From Tomocerus qinae (taxonomy: Eukaryota; Arthropoda; Collembola; Entomobryomorpha; Tomoceridae), in assembly GCA_020055645.1 (NCBI GenBank), contig CM034548.1:35824201-35888200 (forward strand): a stretch of 64,000 nucleotides of DNA, written 5' to 3'. The stretch's first letter is position 1; each line of letters starts with the position of its first letter. Shown piece by piece: positions 44,401 to 58,832 of this stretch. A program made the position numbers and the translations under genes. The notes below the pieces were generated by a model. It worked only from the letters and a program-made list of their open reading frames with translations, did no database searches and was not told the DNA's origin.

Positions 44401-47400
44401 TTATATTTAATAGGCTTAAGTTCAGTATGGACGGCAGGGCACGAGGGCCAAAGTTGTGTTGTATTGTATTATTATTATTATTACTATTTATTATCTTTAA
44501 GTTTGTATTTAAATGTTGTTATTTTGTTTATTTGACTTGTAAATAAGCATTATTGTTACAGATAAGTATACGGTTCGGTATGATACCTATGATGATACAT
44601 ATAAATTTACTACTAAATATACTAATTACCTACTTATTACACTATTATTCAAGTAGGGTGCCTAATCTTAAGTGGATATATTATTTTGTCATACTTAGGA
44701 GCATGTTGTCAATTCAGTTCAGTTAACAATCACGCTTCATACACAATTCATAGTTTAAATATATGAATTTTGTATCTGGGATAATTAAAATGCATTTAAC
44801 TTTTACTTTATGTGTTCCGGTAACTATTTTATTTTGTACATTCATATAATTTAAATCCTGTGACGGATAAGCAAGAAATTTTCTACTGATTATGAGAAAC
44901 TATACTTTAAACTGGACAGCTTTTTTGGTAACAACGAAAATGAACAAATGAAACGAATTATAACTGGCAAAGATTGTTAATTGGACTGATAGACAGCTTT
45001 CCTTAGAACGACACACAAACCTACCTTAGTAACTGAATGAGAATTTTGGTGCATAAATGGGCTATTGTTTTTTGTGCAGATGATACACTTTGGTTTATTA
45101 ATGATATACTACGACTAAATTATTTTTAGCTATACGTAATTTTAATTTCTCATTCATTTTAAAAATAGAGACTGGAGGACAATTGACAATTATGATAAGT
45201 ATGTATAAAATAAGTGGTGTGGTAAGCATAGTATTAATTTACATACCTACATAGCTCCCGTGAATATTTGTAGGTTATTTAACAGTAATTAACGAAGAAA
45301 TACCTAATTAAGTGTCTATAATAAGGTACGTACGCAAGGAAATTAACACTGAAGTGATGCTGGTCATGTATTGTATTGTATAATCTACTAGGAACTGTAT
45401 TATAACGTTGACTACGTATTACACATACATGTAATTTTAAGTAACTATAAGCATTGTTATTGTATCGTCACGTATTGTAATGTAGTGTAGGCATTTGCCA
45501 TTTGTTTACATTAAAGGTTATTCATACAGTGTTATGATGTCCCATTCTAATGTATTCTTCTGCTCTCTTTGATTTGTACATCCTCTCAAAATGCCATCTT
45601 TCTCCTGTATCAATTATTGCTTTCTTATCTTTGATCTTCTTTGTCTCACAATGTTTATATACCAGTAGGGTTTGCACAAATATTAGTATTGCTGCTTTTA
45701 AATTGTCGTTTATACATACACTACAGTATATACGACAATTATTACTAAGAATTTCTGCTAACACTCTATTTACATACAGCATTTTAATTTCAATACCTAA
45801 TGCATGTTTTTGAGGGTGATGCTCATCTTTTCTACTCGAGACTAAAGGATAATGATTTAGATGCCGAAAACTAAGCATATTTTGTAACATTTTGAAGATT
45901 ACACTTTTGAAACATTTATAAAAGAGCTTCTGTAGAGAAAATTTAATTTGTCTTTGTAAATTATTATTGAAAAATCTCTGAATTTTTAAGACCTTTGGAT
46001 TTATTTAACCACGCTGTGGAAAATCTTTTCTTCAAAGTCCTTTTTAGGGTTTTACTGCTCTATTATTTTAAATTATCAGCATAACATGCAACAAAATAGC
46101 ATCAAGCTGATTTAACATGCTCAGATATTTTAGAGATATTAATGTTTGAAATAGAAATCCTATTAGAAAGAGAAGATCAACTTACACGGCAGTTCTTTTT
46201 TTTAATTCGATTGAGATATTTTAAGAATGACATTTCCTTCATGACGGATTACAATAGAAGATAAGCTCGAGTATAGTTTGTCATTTTTATTTAAAGCATT
46301 TGATTCATGGGAGGGTTGCTATTTTAATATTGTAATATATAACAAATTATAAAAGCAGGTGTATATATTCAGCTTTTCATGTCATGAAAATCACGCGGTT
46401 CAGAATAATGAAGCATACGCGTACGTCATGCTGCTCATATTTCAGTCACAAATCACAATTGCCATTATAACCTCACATGTTGAAAACATACATCACATTT
46501 TATGGATCCAGTTACACCGCATGATTTTTAATAATCAATTAAAAGCCGCAGGGACAAATATGAATATAAATAGAAGCATCAGGTTGACTTTTGAATTGAT
46601 GATTTGCATGCATTCTAATAGCTACTAGCATTTTAACATGTACGCTATAACTTCTATTTTTGAGTAGAAGCTTTGTTCTCAATTTTATTGAAATATAATA
46701 GCTTCCTATGTAAATTATATAAATACATATTTTCATATTAATAGAAATATAGTCGTCAACAAAATTATAGCAGTAGTCAAAATGAAATTCAATCCAAATA
46801 TATTAATAGTTTTTCCCACGATACATTTTAGCCGTTACTGTCCTACTTCTTTACAATGTAAAAAAGCGCCTAAAATAGAACTCTGAACTGAAAAACAATA
46901 GAATTGTAATGCTATATAGTAATGCTTATCGCTACTCTGAAAATATGCATTTAGAGAGAGGCTTTACAGAGTTAAGCCTACCCCATGAAATCCAAGGAAA
47001 AGGAATTTTCTTCCAAACGGCAAAACATTTTACCCGATTTACATGATGTATGGCGCTTAAGTGGTTAATTATAATACAGTTGTTATTAAAATCTGGAAGA
47101 CATTATACTGTCACAAAATTTTGGGGTTCATGTAAAAATTCTAAAAGACGGATAGACAATTTGGTTGCAAATTGTAGTAGTGACTTCCTTTGATAAACCT
47201 CTAGTGATTTTTCTTTATTTTTGGAGAGACGGAAGAGTCTCATCTAGTCATCCGTTTGATAATGGGTTCTACTTTCCTATTCTCTGAGTTTAGAATATCC
47301 CTTACTCAATTGTTCTCTCACAAATTCTCAAAAGTCAAAGTATTTTTCGATTATTAGTAGGTACTCAGTTATAATCCTCTACCATATTGAATCCTTTACC

Positions 47401-47843
47401 ATATTTGATAACTAATCCTTCAATTCAATATGCTTGAGGAAAAGGCTCTATTCTATGTCATTGCGCATTATTGTGCTACCCACCAAATGCTTCGTCTATT
47501 GAATGATTTTTACAGAATACATCTAATACCCACTATAGAATTTCTAAGCTAGAAAATGGTTGATCTTTAACATTGGCTCTATCTAACTAAAAGTAAGAGA
47601 TATACGAAACTACAATTAATAAATATCGAGATTTGGTTCAAGTACCTTTTCGGTCTGACATACTTTTGGAGCTTCTTTTACAAACCAGGTAGGTGTAACT
47701 ACTGTATCTATAATAAGACTGTCTATTGACTGACCACTATTAGGGAAGTTATAGTCTGTTTACAGTAAAGATCTATGGAATGTATGGAAACGTAGGCAAA
47801 GAGACCATGACGAAAAAAGCGATCCTTTTGGATTGATTGTAAA

Positions 47844-48179
47844 GCTGTCAGGGACCGATTCCTACGAGGGAATCACTCCTAAAAGACTTTACTCCTAAAG
47901 CACTTCTAAAAAGTACTTCTTCCTCCAATGCAATATATTAACTGATTGTTTTTAATTAATTTTAGAGTTAACTTTTATACCACATCTAATCGTGACTATT
48001 CGATTGGTTTACAAATCAGTTTAATCCTCAGTATCTTTAATCTTAGTTAACTGTTAAGACAATATTAAGCTGTTATTGCATGATGAAGCTGCTGGACATA
48101 GTATTAGCTGGCTTTGGGAGTTCTTTAGGAGTAAAGTCTTTTAGGAGTGATTCCCTCGTAGGAGTCGTTCCATGCAATC
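47844..48179. mobile_element. 336-bp inverted-repeat element (MITE)
   Basis: Terminal inverted repeats of about 57 bp: 47844-47900 against 48123-48179. They are perfect over the inner 40 bp (CCTACGAGGGAATCACTCCT onward) and diverged at the outer ends. An 8-bp direct repeat ATTGTAAA directly abuts both ends (47836-47843 and 48180-48187), consistent with a target duplication. The interior is AT-rich and non-coding. The family is not recognised; the 8-bp duplication points to the hAT group. Confidence 0.75.
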
Positions 48180-51025
48180 ATTGTAAAATGCAATACAATT
48201 TTGGTGAAGGATGTGTAATCCTTTCATATTCTCTTCAAAAGCGAATTCTCCTCTACCAATTCGTTTTCGCTTCATGTTTTCCATTCTTTTATGAATGCCA
48301 TTATGGCTTTATGAAGCACCAATTGCAGGATCCGTTTATACTCCAAAGAAGTGTACACTTGGTTAACGACCACGCTTTTGCATGTTGGCCCAATTAAATA
48401 GACAATGTAAATGGTACTGCAATAAACTACCATCAATGATAGCCTCTGTCATTTATAGACTTTGGAAAGCGTAGTAAAGCATAAATTGTACAGAGTAATA
48501 TCAAGCAGCAAAAACATAATTCGGGTTTTATATGTCAACCCACGGACGTCAAAGTGTTTGTTTATTGATTAATCGCAGTATTTGGATAACAATGTTTCCT
48601 AGCTACGTGCCAAACACTTGTTGTTCTGCCGCTAGCACTCGAGAATATTCTTTGTTTATAAAAATCAGCTAGAGTCCAGTTAATAATGGTTGACCAATAT
48701 AAATGTCTTCATTTATCCCAAAAATAAATGTCAGAACAACTAAAAATGTGTCTTCTGTGGCAAAAATATCTTTTTTGCATTGGATACTGTACATAGGTAT
48801 TAACAAATACTTTTAAAATTAAAAGTTCATGAGTCTGTAATGTAAATCTGGCAAAGAGCAATTATGAAATGAAAATAATTCATTATTTTGTTGTTTTCCT
48901 CTAGACTACTACTCCAAGCGTGATAATATAGTTTTTCAGCTTTTGTTGATCCTTATTGATCGTTTGAGTCTTTCGCTACAGTCTATGTAATTTGTGTGCT
49001 TTCTCTACTTTCTCTACTACAAGAGGCAACTCTCACTGTACTGTTTATTATTCGGATGTATTTAGTTTGGTTGACACAATTACATGGTCCAAATTTATCT
49101 TGAGACCAGAGATGTTAGTGTAGATATGATAGGAGACGGAGTCTACATGCTTTCCCATGACTTTTCCCCACATTCCCGCCACACAGAGACAGATGTAACA
49201 ATCTCATTTCCTTATACTACCATTTGGTATTTCATTCGGTTTACTCTTGAAGAAAATACAAGATTTGTGCATTAATGAAAGCCCTGTATTAGCCTCGACG
49301 ATTTCCTTACTTATTATCATCAAGAAATTAAGACTTTCTCCAAAAAATAAATGTTTTTCTCTATTCTGCGGTTTTTCTAAGCTGGAAGGAGAATGAGCAA
49401 GAAAGAAATCGATTTTCGTCAATGATTTTCGTGGTTTGGCTTGGTTTGTCTTTTGTGCAAGAGTGGAGTAACTTGGCAACACTAGAAGACTCGAGTATTT
49501 TGCAGTCGGAGAGAAACACAACTTGCTCACCGAGAAACTCACCGGCTAGGATAAGTGCAGAGAGTACAGAGATATGCATGAAGTAAGTAGGAGAACACAC
49601 TGCAACTTAGTCCATCCAACTCTTTATCCTACTTCCATTCTCATACCAGTAAAAACAGCAAAAAGTCAGAACTGACTCTCTCTCTCTACTGCGTCTCCTC
49701 TCCGTTGTTGGTAGAAATAATAATATAAACTCTACGACTACTACTTAGTCTATCTTTGTCTGTCTGTCTGTCTCTTCGTTGTCTCGTCTCGTCTCACACT
49801 ACCATGCCAGTCAGCCGAGTAAAAATCAGATGTCTATTTAGTCCCTGCAACAATTTTTTGTACTAATGGTTCTATCGTAAAACAGTCAACTTTAATATTT
49901 AATGCTTCCTTTGACACTTTCAAGTTACATGAATCTATTGTACTGTGTCACATCCAAGGAATAAATTTAGCAAAAACTACAGATAAAATTAATACGGAAG
50001 ACAATTTTTTTAATCTACCCAACTTTCTAATTTTAAGCTAATGAACGTAAATGATTCGAATTGAATTAACATCTTTCGAGCATAGCGGATTTTGTCTGAC
50101 CAGGACATCCATAGGAAACTAATTAATAAGCAATTATTTTTAAATGTTTCTATTTTAATTGCCAAAACGTAAATGAAAATTCTAAGGTAAGACAATATTT
50201 AATAAATACTTCTTTCGTAAAACTCTAAATGCAAACTATGTAAAATAATATGAATAGGAGCATGAGATGAGACAAACGACGACAGATCAAGGAACATGCT
50301 TCATGCTTCCATCGTTAGCTACTCTGTAACTCAATTTCTACTCATGCATGACGGTCTGATAGTAAAATAGTATCTATATGCAATACACAGGAGATAAATG
50401 TGAGAGAAGAGATGGCACACTCTGTTATACAATGTTCAACGGAGTTTGCTATTCTTCAACTGCACTGAAAATCAGAAACATCTTTGGAAGCTCCATACGG
50501 AAATGTAAAGAAATGTTTTTCGTGTGATCTTTAAATGTTGGCCATGACTCCTGACCCATGTGCTTTTCAAATGATCCCCAAATTAAGCCTTTTTTACTTC
50601 TTTAGGTACTAATGCGACAAAAGTTAAAACCAAAAATATCTACCGTAGCCCTTCAACACTAGTACCAGGCTTAATCCTCCCGCTGGCATTTCGCCAGACT
50701 AGAATCACCCACGCAGAGACTTTGTTTCGATTGTACCTGAACTAAACTATTTTATTTAATAAATATGACTCAAATTTTGTCATTAGTTAATAATTTTTCC
50801 TGTTTCATTAAGGCAATTCGTTTGTGAGCAGTTATTTGCCAAATAATCGATTATTCCGCTAAAACAGAATAACAAGAGGTTCTGCGCATCCACGATTATA
50901 ATCAGTCGTCAAAAAGTCGCTAGTATAAGGTTGCTTAGTCGTAGAGTTTGCAGTTGAAATATAGTATTCCCTTTTTCCAGAAATCCACTCACTTTTTCTC
51001 CATTGCTTATAAACCTGAATGTGAC

Positions 51026-51070
51026 ACAGGGCCGCAGCAAGGGGGGGCAGGGGGCCCGCCCCCCCCCCGA
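51026..51070. mobile_element. Possible truncated hAT-type terminus with G/C homopolymers
   Basis: CAGGGCCGCAGCAAGG followed by G7, CAGGGGGCCCG and C10 is a composition typical of hAT ends of the CAGGG(G)C class and unlike the surrounding AT-rich DNA. No matching inverted end or 8-bp duplication was found nearby, so it may be a fragment. Confidence 0.35.
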
Positions 51071-54000
51071 AATCGAAGAAAAGAAAGGAATTTTTGCTTT
51101 AAAACCCTGACATCCATGTTATTGGCGGTCACCATGTTATTGCCAACAGTGGAGGACAAGTTATAGGATCTGTACTCCAAATGTGAAAATAGTAAAATTT
51201 TCAACTGCAAACTCCCGGACTGGTCAACCTGATACACTCAAATAGCTCTTTTAATCTTATTAGGCATTCATTGTATGATATTTAAAAAATGTTTCTTTTC
51301 GAGTCCATTTACTCCATAAATGAGTCTGTGTATTACTCCTGCCAGAATGAATATTTGTTTGATTATTTACTGTTAAAATCTTAAAGAATTATTATTCGAA
51401 TTTGGATTTGCACTCCTTCAGATGTACCCTTTCGGGTGCGGATGTATCCGTAGACAGAATTCTGCTTAGCCTTTCAGTTTCGCAAGCTTACATTATTATT
51501 CGACGTCCGAATCAGTGATGGAAGCTCTCTTCAATTTCTCCACATCTGGGATTTGTAAGATAAAATGACTTCTTTGTGGGGATGAGGAATACACTGACCC
51601 CAGTCCCAATCGGGCCATTCTCTGAAAACTCATCCCCAAAAGTCATTCTTATTATGGAACGGGTTATCACTCTTTCATTTCTGATGTCACTCGTCATCTC
51701 CAAGAAGTTATCTTGCTTACATACACTTTATCTCAGATATATATCTTCCAAAATGGTGATCGAGACAAGCGTCAAAGTTCTCTTCGATGAGACTAGTCCC
51801 AATTAAGCCTCTCCGATGAGACTGCCCTCTTTGCCCATTACTTGTTCGGACACAAGTAAACAATTCGTAAATGCACCCTGGACACCAACCCTGAACCTAA
51901 TTTGTTGAAGAAATAAATAAAGATAGAAGCAAGAGGTTTAAATTCATATGAAAAGGTTATACATTGACTGGTGAAGGTAAGTGTTCTTAGTATTATAGCT
52001 TTTAAGGTGAAACAATTAAGGACGAGGCTACTGTATTTGGTAGTCCGTACTAGTTGTTTAGCACACTGCTATATGTGATTAACAATGTCAACTAATTTCA
52101 TCCAACCAAGTTGGTGATGCATCAGGTTCAAGTCTTATCTACTCTAGTTCAGGTGCTAATTTAAAATTAGTCGTTTTAACAAGTCTGGGTGACAAGTTCA
52201 TGCAGTGTAACTCGTCCTTATAAGAGCAGACTCAGGTATGTAGTATAATTTAGGTATGGAATTAGTAAAACTAGGTAGAAGTAGGTATCTTAATTTGAGT
52301 ATCCTGCTGTTCTGTTTTAGAATGAAACATTTAATGGTACTTAAATACTTTTTACTTAGGATTTTAGCTAAATGCTAACTCATATCCTTCCTACTATACA
52401 TAATAGTACTATTAAATACCCACTCATTTGCCATACTAACTTGTAGGACATTTGGGAAATAAATGGAAAGTGATGGGAAATGTTGGTAAATCAAATAATA
52501 CCAGAATTTTTCCTACAAAAACTTCGGTACTATTTTTGCTTTTACTTCTCACTATTTTTCATTCTGTTTTGTTACCCACTAGTTGGTATTTTCCAGTGGA
52601 AATCCTGGCCAAAAGATCTATAAGGAACTTTAGATTTCTACATCAATTTACTGCATTCACAGATATTACGCAATCAAGAACACAGATAATATTTCTTAAC
52701 TTCCCTCCCACAATATATGCGATTACCATTACACAATTAGCTGGATAAATATCTTTGATTTATTTCAATTCTTGTGAAAACGTAGAAATGAAAATATCTT
52801 TCTCGTGATAGCAATGTAAAATGATCCTCCTACATTGAATCACGTTATCGAAAACATCCTACTTAGAACTGTTGGGCTTATAGACTCGGAATGTCTGTCC
52901 GTACATAAGAGTATTGGCACATATACCACTGACAGGCACAAACGATGCCCATGGTTGGGTAACTAGAGTCATTAGTGTAATTTTTTTGATATATTTAGAA
53001 CATTTGATAGCATAAAATAAGATTCTGTAATTACAAAAACATCAACTCTAAATAAAATAAATTCCATTGACTTTACAGCTTATGTTTTTGTTATCCCAAA
53101 TGTTTTTACTTCCCTGCGTACTTTCATAAAATATTTCTAAATTTTTTACAATACTTAGAATATTAAACTTGGTTTCCTTAGAAACATGTTGCTTTAATCA
53201 AATTTCCTTACATTTGAGCTTGTAAAGATATAAATATTGTAGGCACGGGTATAGAGAAAAATTCTTTGAAATACACTGGGATTAGTAAAGTCTCATTCAC
53301 ATAGCTAAAACTACCCAAAGTAACCTAAATGAGTTTAGTCGTCCTCATAAGGGGTCATTACATTATCCTTGTTCCAGAAAGTATATGAATAGCCCTATAT
53401 AAAGGCACGTCTACTTATTACCCAAGTATGAACTTGAGTCGACATTACGTTGTCTCTTTTGTATGCCTTTCTTATGTACTATTCGTAATACACGAGTTAA
53501 TAGTCGGCTCTGAATATTATGTGAACGAAAGACGAAATCATGGTAGTATTTTAGATATCAACTGTACCGAGTTTAGAAACAAATAATTTACTAATGAAAA
53601 AAATCTTGTAATTTAGATGCTAATTAACGACATTTTTCGTCTCTTAATTACTAACTACTTCATAATTATGAGATTGGTATGCTTTTTCCTACAGAACTAT
53701 TCATTGCATTCATTCATTCACTCGCACCGAGAGTGAACAAGTATTTTCTATGTCTGATGATCATAGTTATATGAAAACTGTGCGTCTACCGGCCTACCTA
53801 CATATTTGAATGAGATGAGACTATGAGTGTGACTGAGACACAGACACTGTTGTAGAGATGAGTGCATAGCAGACAGAGCTTGGATTTTGAATTGTTCGAG
53901 GAGCAAGTAGAGAAAGAGGGAGATTTCAGGAATTGACTCTAGTCAGCGCTACACTCCATGTTTCTAAGGGAAATCCAACATCGAAAAGCATGGAGTATAA

Positions 54001-54579
54001 AGTGGATTGAACGTAGAATAATGTTGAGTGTGTAGTACATTGAAATAGAACGCATACGCAATGCAATGCAGGGTAGATAAAGAGTTTTCCCCTGCATTGC
54101 AAAAATATTCTGATTAGTTGTGAATTGTCAGAAATATTTTGTATGATTTAAAAAAAAATGATGATTAAAACAATGTTTTAAAAATCAGAGGATTGATTGA
54201 CCGTTTTCCTTGTTGTGATTTTGTTATTGAAGAGTATGGAAAAGGAAGGAGTAGGAGAATTGTTTCTGCTTGAATTCAGTATGTACCTATTCGTAGTAAT
54301 CGTACGTTACATTACGTAAGTGTATACTATATGTGTGAAATCATCATCATCGGAGGTAAATCCAATACTTACACACTATGCGAGGACTACATGTGTTCCA
54401 ACGTGGTTTGTTGGGTAAAAGAGGAGTAAGAGCACACTAAGAAGATACATAGAAGGTCACCCTGCACAGAAATGAACTGCGAACGGGGATTAACAGAGAA
54501 GGATGCGCAAGGGGCTCTGAATCAAATGTTCTTGCTTGGCATATCGTCGTATGTGCCATTGAGTCTAGGAACTTGGATA

Positions 54580-54720
54580 GAAATGCAGCTCAACAAGCGA
54601 CGAGTGCATCGCGAGCGAACGGAGCGCAGCGCTAGCGGCGCTAACTTTTCAAAACCCTATTCGCGGAAGTGACAAATCCCTTTCTTTTAGTTTCATCTCT
54701 TCGCGCCGCAGTTCTCGCGC
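54580..54720. other. CpG-rich patch with no assigned gene
   Basis: Sequence such as ATCGCGAGCGAACGGAGCGC, then AGCGCTAGCGGCGCT and TTCGCGCCGCAGTTCTCGCG, makes this the densest CpG stretch in the intergenic region. It overlaps the end of a 66-codon open frame on the + strand (54472-54672, MNCERGLTEKDAQGALNQMF…) that I do not recognise. It could be a promoter, a first exon or part of a transposable element. Confidence 0.35.
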
Positions 54721-55210
54721 ACTCTAAATAATTTATTAGTCATAAACATATATGAAGTGTGAAAATACATTTTTAAGCGTCAATCTCACATGAAAAAGAA
54801 GTAAAAAAGTAAATGTTCTATTTACTCATCTAAATATTTCAGGATTTATTTTAACATTAGGGTAAAATTAATTTTATTTGTTAAGAAAATAAAAATACAA
54901 TGAGAATCATAGTTCATGTGACGATGGTCACTGATTTTTATTTGTAATTTGAATGGAGAAACGGATCTTGTTCATCCGAGGGATTTGATTATTTAGAAGA
55001 GTCGGTCGGTTCTATATTGTTCGTATTTTGGATGTTCAGTCAGTGTTGGTTAGAGTTGCGAGGAGAATGGATCAAGAATCGAGTCGAGTGAGGTAGAGAA
55101 GTCGGACCAGGGGGGTTTCTCGTCAGAGTGGGTGAAAATAGACAAGGACGCCAATTCAATCGAATGCCAGCCGAGCATCCAACCAACCCAAGGCAAGGCT
55201 GGGTAATTCT

Positions 55211-55229
55211 GCTCTCTCTCTCTCTCTCG
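55211..55229. repeat. (CT)n microsatellite
   Basis: About nine CT dinucleotides, followed by imperfect CTACT repeats to 55254. Confidence 0.85.
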
Positions 55230-55378
55230 ACTTCTACTCTACTCTACTACTCTCTTGAATCTGACATTATCGTGTGAGTTTCATTCTCATGTACATACAA
55301 ATAATATAACTTGTGGAAATCCAACAAAACGAGGGGAAATTCCTCTGACATCCAACTCTGTGTGTTGCTCCACTACGA

Positions 55379-55402
55379 CTCACTCGCTCACTCACTCACT
55401 CA
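55379..55402. repeat. (CACT)n microsatellite
   Basis: Six CACT-type units with one CGCT variant. Confidence 0.85.
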
Positions 55403-58400
55403 CGATATTATGCGGTGGTTGGTTGTTCCGTCCGTCCGTGTGTACTCTTTTTCTACACACTTTATGCATCTCGGAGAATTTGGCTTATATTTCTCGAAAG
55501 AATGCGCCATTCCGTCTGGTGTGAACAGACCTTTGAACAACTATTTACTTTGTTCAGTTCAGCTGAGTACAGTACACTTCTACACTGCCGCCGAATCTCA
55601 TCCAACTTTCAAAGCCAAACCAAAAAATAAGCAGAGCAACTGAAGAATTATTTTTCTCTGACCTTTTTACTCCATAAGCATTATTATTCTACATATACCT
55701 ATAGACACAGAGACAGCTATTATAAGAGTAGGATCCTCAATTCACGTGCTCCGCAGCTATACATGTGAGCCTGTTATTTCCTTCCCTACCTCCAGCCTCT
55801 TCTCTACCAAATCTCAACCGATATTCTTTCCTTTTTTAGCTTATGAAAAAACGGGAGAGAAGGGTTACTTGCGTCGACAGAGAGGATAGACCACCCTTAA
55901 AATTCAGGAATTGCCAAGCTCCCGATTTCTTCCGAATTTAGTCTCATGCTCTGTTCTCTCTCTCTCTCGCTCTCTAATCCATGCCCATGCTCTGTCATAC
56001 CGGCTTCATGAAAATTGTTGTCTGCCACTAGTTCCCTTCTAACTATACTTCTCCCGACAAATAATCATAGTATCTCTCTCTCCATTCATTCCTTAATCGT
56101 TTTTCTTCGAAAATATTATTTAACTACCTATTGTAGGAATTGGAGTAATTTTTTAGACTCTTCTAGTCTGAAAGATGACCCAAGGTGGACAAGAAATGGG
56201 ACTGAAAAGGCATTCTCAATAAAAGAGTCGTGTTTATAACGGAATAGATGACATGCCATTGTCTATCTTCCCATTTGCATGCATCCGGTTCGGAGAGGGA
56301 AGCCGAACCGAACCGGGTACGCTAGCCAAGTCATTTTCGGAAGAAGCCACCGATAGTGGTGGGGACTTGGGGAGTGTGGAAGGTTCGACTGGGAACTACG
56401 AAGGGGCGAGGATGCTATGCTAGAGCAGCTGTACATATAGCATGGGCATATTCTCACCGAAACTGGGTACCTTGTCTTACCTATACTGGCATTCTCGTCT
56501 GTAGAGGTACCTACCCAACAGAATGTATATCATTATCTATCCATGAAGTTCGCAGCAACATAACACCAAGGCACAACTGAACCGACTATTTTATAATATT
56601 GGGGCTATTCATTCATGGGCATATACCAGCCTACTAAAGTACACAGAAAAGAACAGAAATCCACTGAGTTTGTAAGTTACACAACGCTGTTATTTATCTG
56701 AGAAGGCAAATAACTATAATGTAGACTTTCTTGTAAAACTCGCTCTAGATAGTGTGTACCTTAGTCAATGTACTATTTATGCATGTATATACATGAAGAC
56801 TATGTTATAGCCAAACCTACTTAAACATGTATTATTATTTGTACATATCTATCTATACATTCATATACAACCAACCTCTGAATAATCAAAGCAAGCAAAG
56901 CATAGAAAAAAATTTGAGCTCGTACATAAATACGGCATAGGATCTCATCATATATAATAAACATGAACTGAATGCTTAGGTAGCTACAAGCAAACAACAA
57001 CCTATATATTCGCATATTATTCTTTGTACTATGTAGTAGTACACATTTCTCTGTGGATCTATGCAGGATCCATGTACCTTTGTGATGTTTGTAAGGAAGA
57101 AGGTAGAGCTGGGTAAATATCTATTATGATATTGTTCATCTATATATTCTATTATTTTTCAAGAGAATATTGTTCGCTGTACAATGTGTACACGACTTCG
57201 CATCGCACCGACCGACCGGTGTGCGCCGTGCGGTATCTACGCGTTTATCCAATGTGGTTCTCAGATATTGTTGTCTATGTATGTATGTAGCAAGCTTGTT
57301 GTTGTAGATATGTCAAACAATACTCAGCTATACACATCCACATGTAAAAAATGAAAAACTACTATGAGAATATTATCTTTTCGACTTGGACGCCTATGTT
57401 ATTACACACAACGAGGTTACCTATGAATTTATATGAGCTCCTTCTCTACGGACGTTTGTTTGACATGGCCTACGAACGAAGGATGCGATAACACACTTAA
57501 TAGCCATCGAAAATATTCACTCTTATACTTTCTGCATAAATTAAAAATATACCATTATAATATTATAAGTACTAATAGGCTAGTACGGACGCTGCACACA
57601 CTCATATTATTTACTGCAGTCTATACGCTACCATTATATGATGTGCAGCGGAAAGAGTAGCTAACCTTAAAGTAAACGTACGCTGTTACGCTCCGTAGTT
57701 CACAACAGAGCTAGGATCCACTCATTACTGCTATCAATAACCATACACACTCAGGAAAAAATTATAATATTTTATGCACTTTAAATACCCTCCTAGAATC
57801 TACAACTAACCATTTTATCTCTCGGCGAATCAAACTGAAATTAGTCAAATGTTGTTTATTTGATAAGTACATTACTTGGCATTTCCCCTACTCGGTGATA
57901 TACTAAAGGCAGTACATCAAAACGTATCTTAAAACCACCCTATGCACTTACATAGTATATGGTATACCTATCAATATACAGTGTTTTGCATCGCAATAAA
58001 CTAAAAACGTTTGCTTATTGAATCTAATAAATGCGTATCAAGTTTGGAATTGATAAGAACACAAAAGTATCTTTATTTGTCTCATGCATACATCTACATG
58101 TACCTCTTAGCCTTATCAGTCTTATATAGAAAACAAAAGATTTCAGGGGCAATGGAAGACAAAAGCGTGAGACGAGCTGAAAATTGATAATGTAAATGTA
58201 GTTGATAACAAAAACTCAGATAACGATAGTAAGAAGACAGTTGATCTTAAAAGGGCATTTCTTTGGTATAAATGGAACAACATATTTCTAGTTAACTAGT
58301 TGCTGTTGTTGTTTAAATGTATAGTACTAGCATTTAAAGCGAATATGAGAAAGAAGCCTATGTGGAGCACTTTTGGCCGCATTTCTTCCACTGTAGTGTC

Positions 58401-58782
58401 AAAGTGGCATGTTTTATGACATAAAAAGGAGTATAATAATGGTATTTAATTGGAGATAGAGTAACTGTCGAGTTTGTGTAGATGTAAGGAGGTTGTCGTC
58501 GGTCTGAACTCTAAAAGAGTGTTGGTAGAGCACAAGTGAGGTAGAAAGATATCTGTATGTTGGAGTATATGCTAGTGAAATGGTTTAGGGTCGCCTTTGG
58601 GTATAATGGCTTACTGGTATGAAGAAGGGTGGATTGGTGTATAATGTTTGTGTGCTATGGGATCGTATAATATTATTGTTGGTTGAGGAAAGTTGGGTTA
58701 AGTAGGCAGAGTGAGACTATGAGTGGGAGCTATTAAGTCTTATATTATTTTATATATAGTTAAAAGAGGTTAGAGGACAGTT

Positions 58783-58832
58783 GTATGTATATACGTATGT
58801 ATGTATGTATGTAGTATGTATGTATGTATGTA
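58783..58832. repeat. (GTAT)n microsatellite
   Basis: About 50 bp of GTAT repeats with a single TAG interruption, inside a G/T-rich block. Confidence 0.9.

Noticed and set aside
49204-49542. 112-codon minus-strand frame overlapping another minus-strand frame
   Set aside because: Two overlapping frames of similar length point to chance; no domain recognised.
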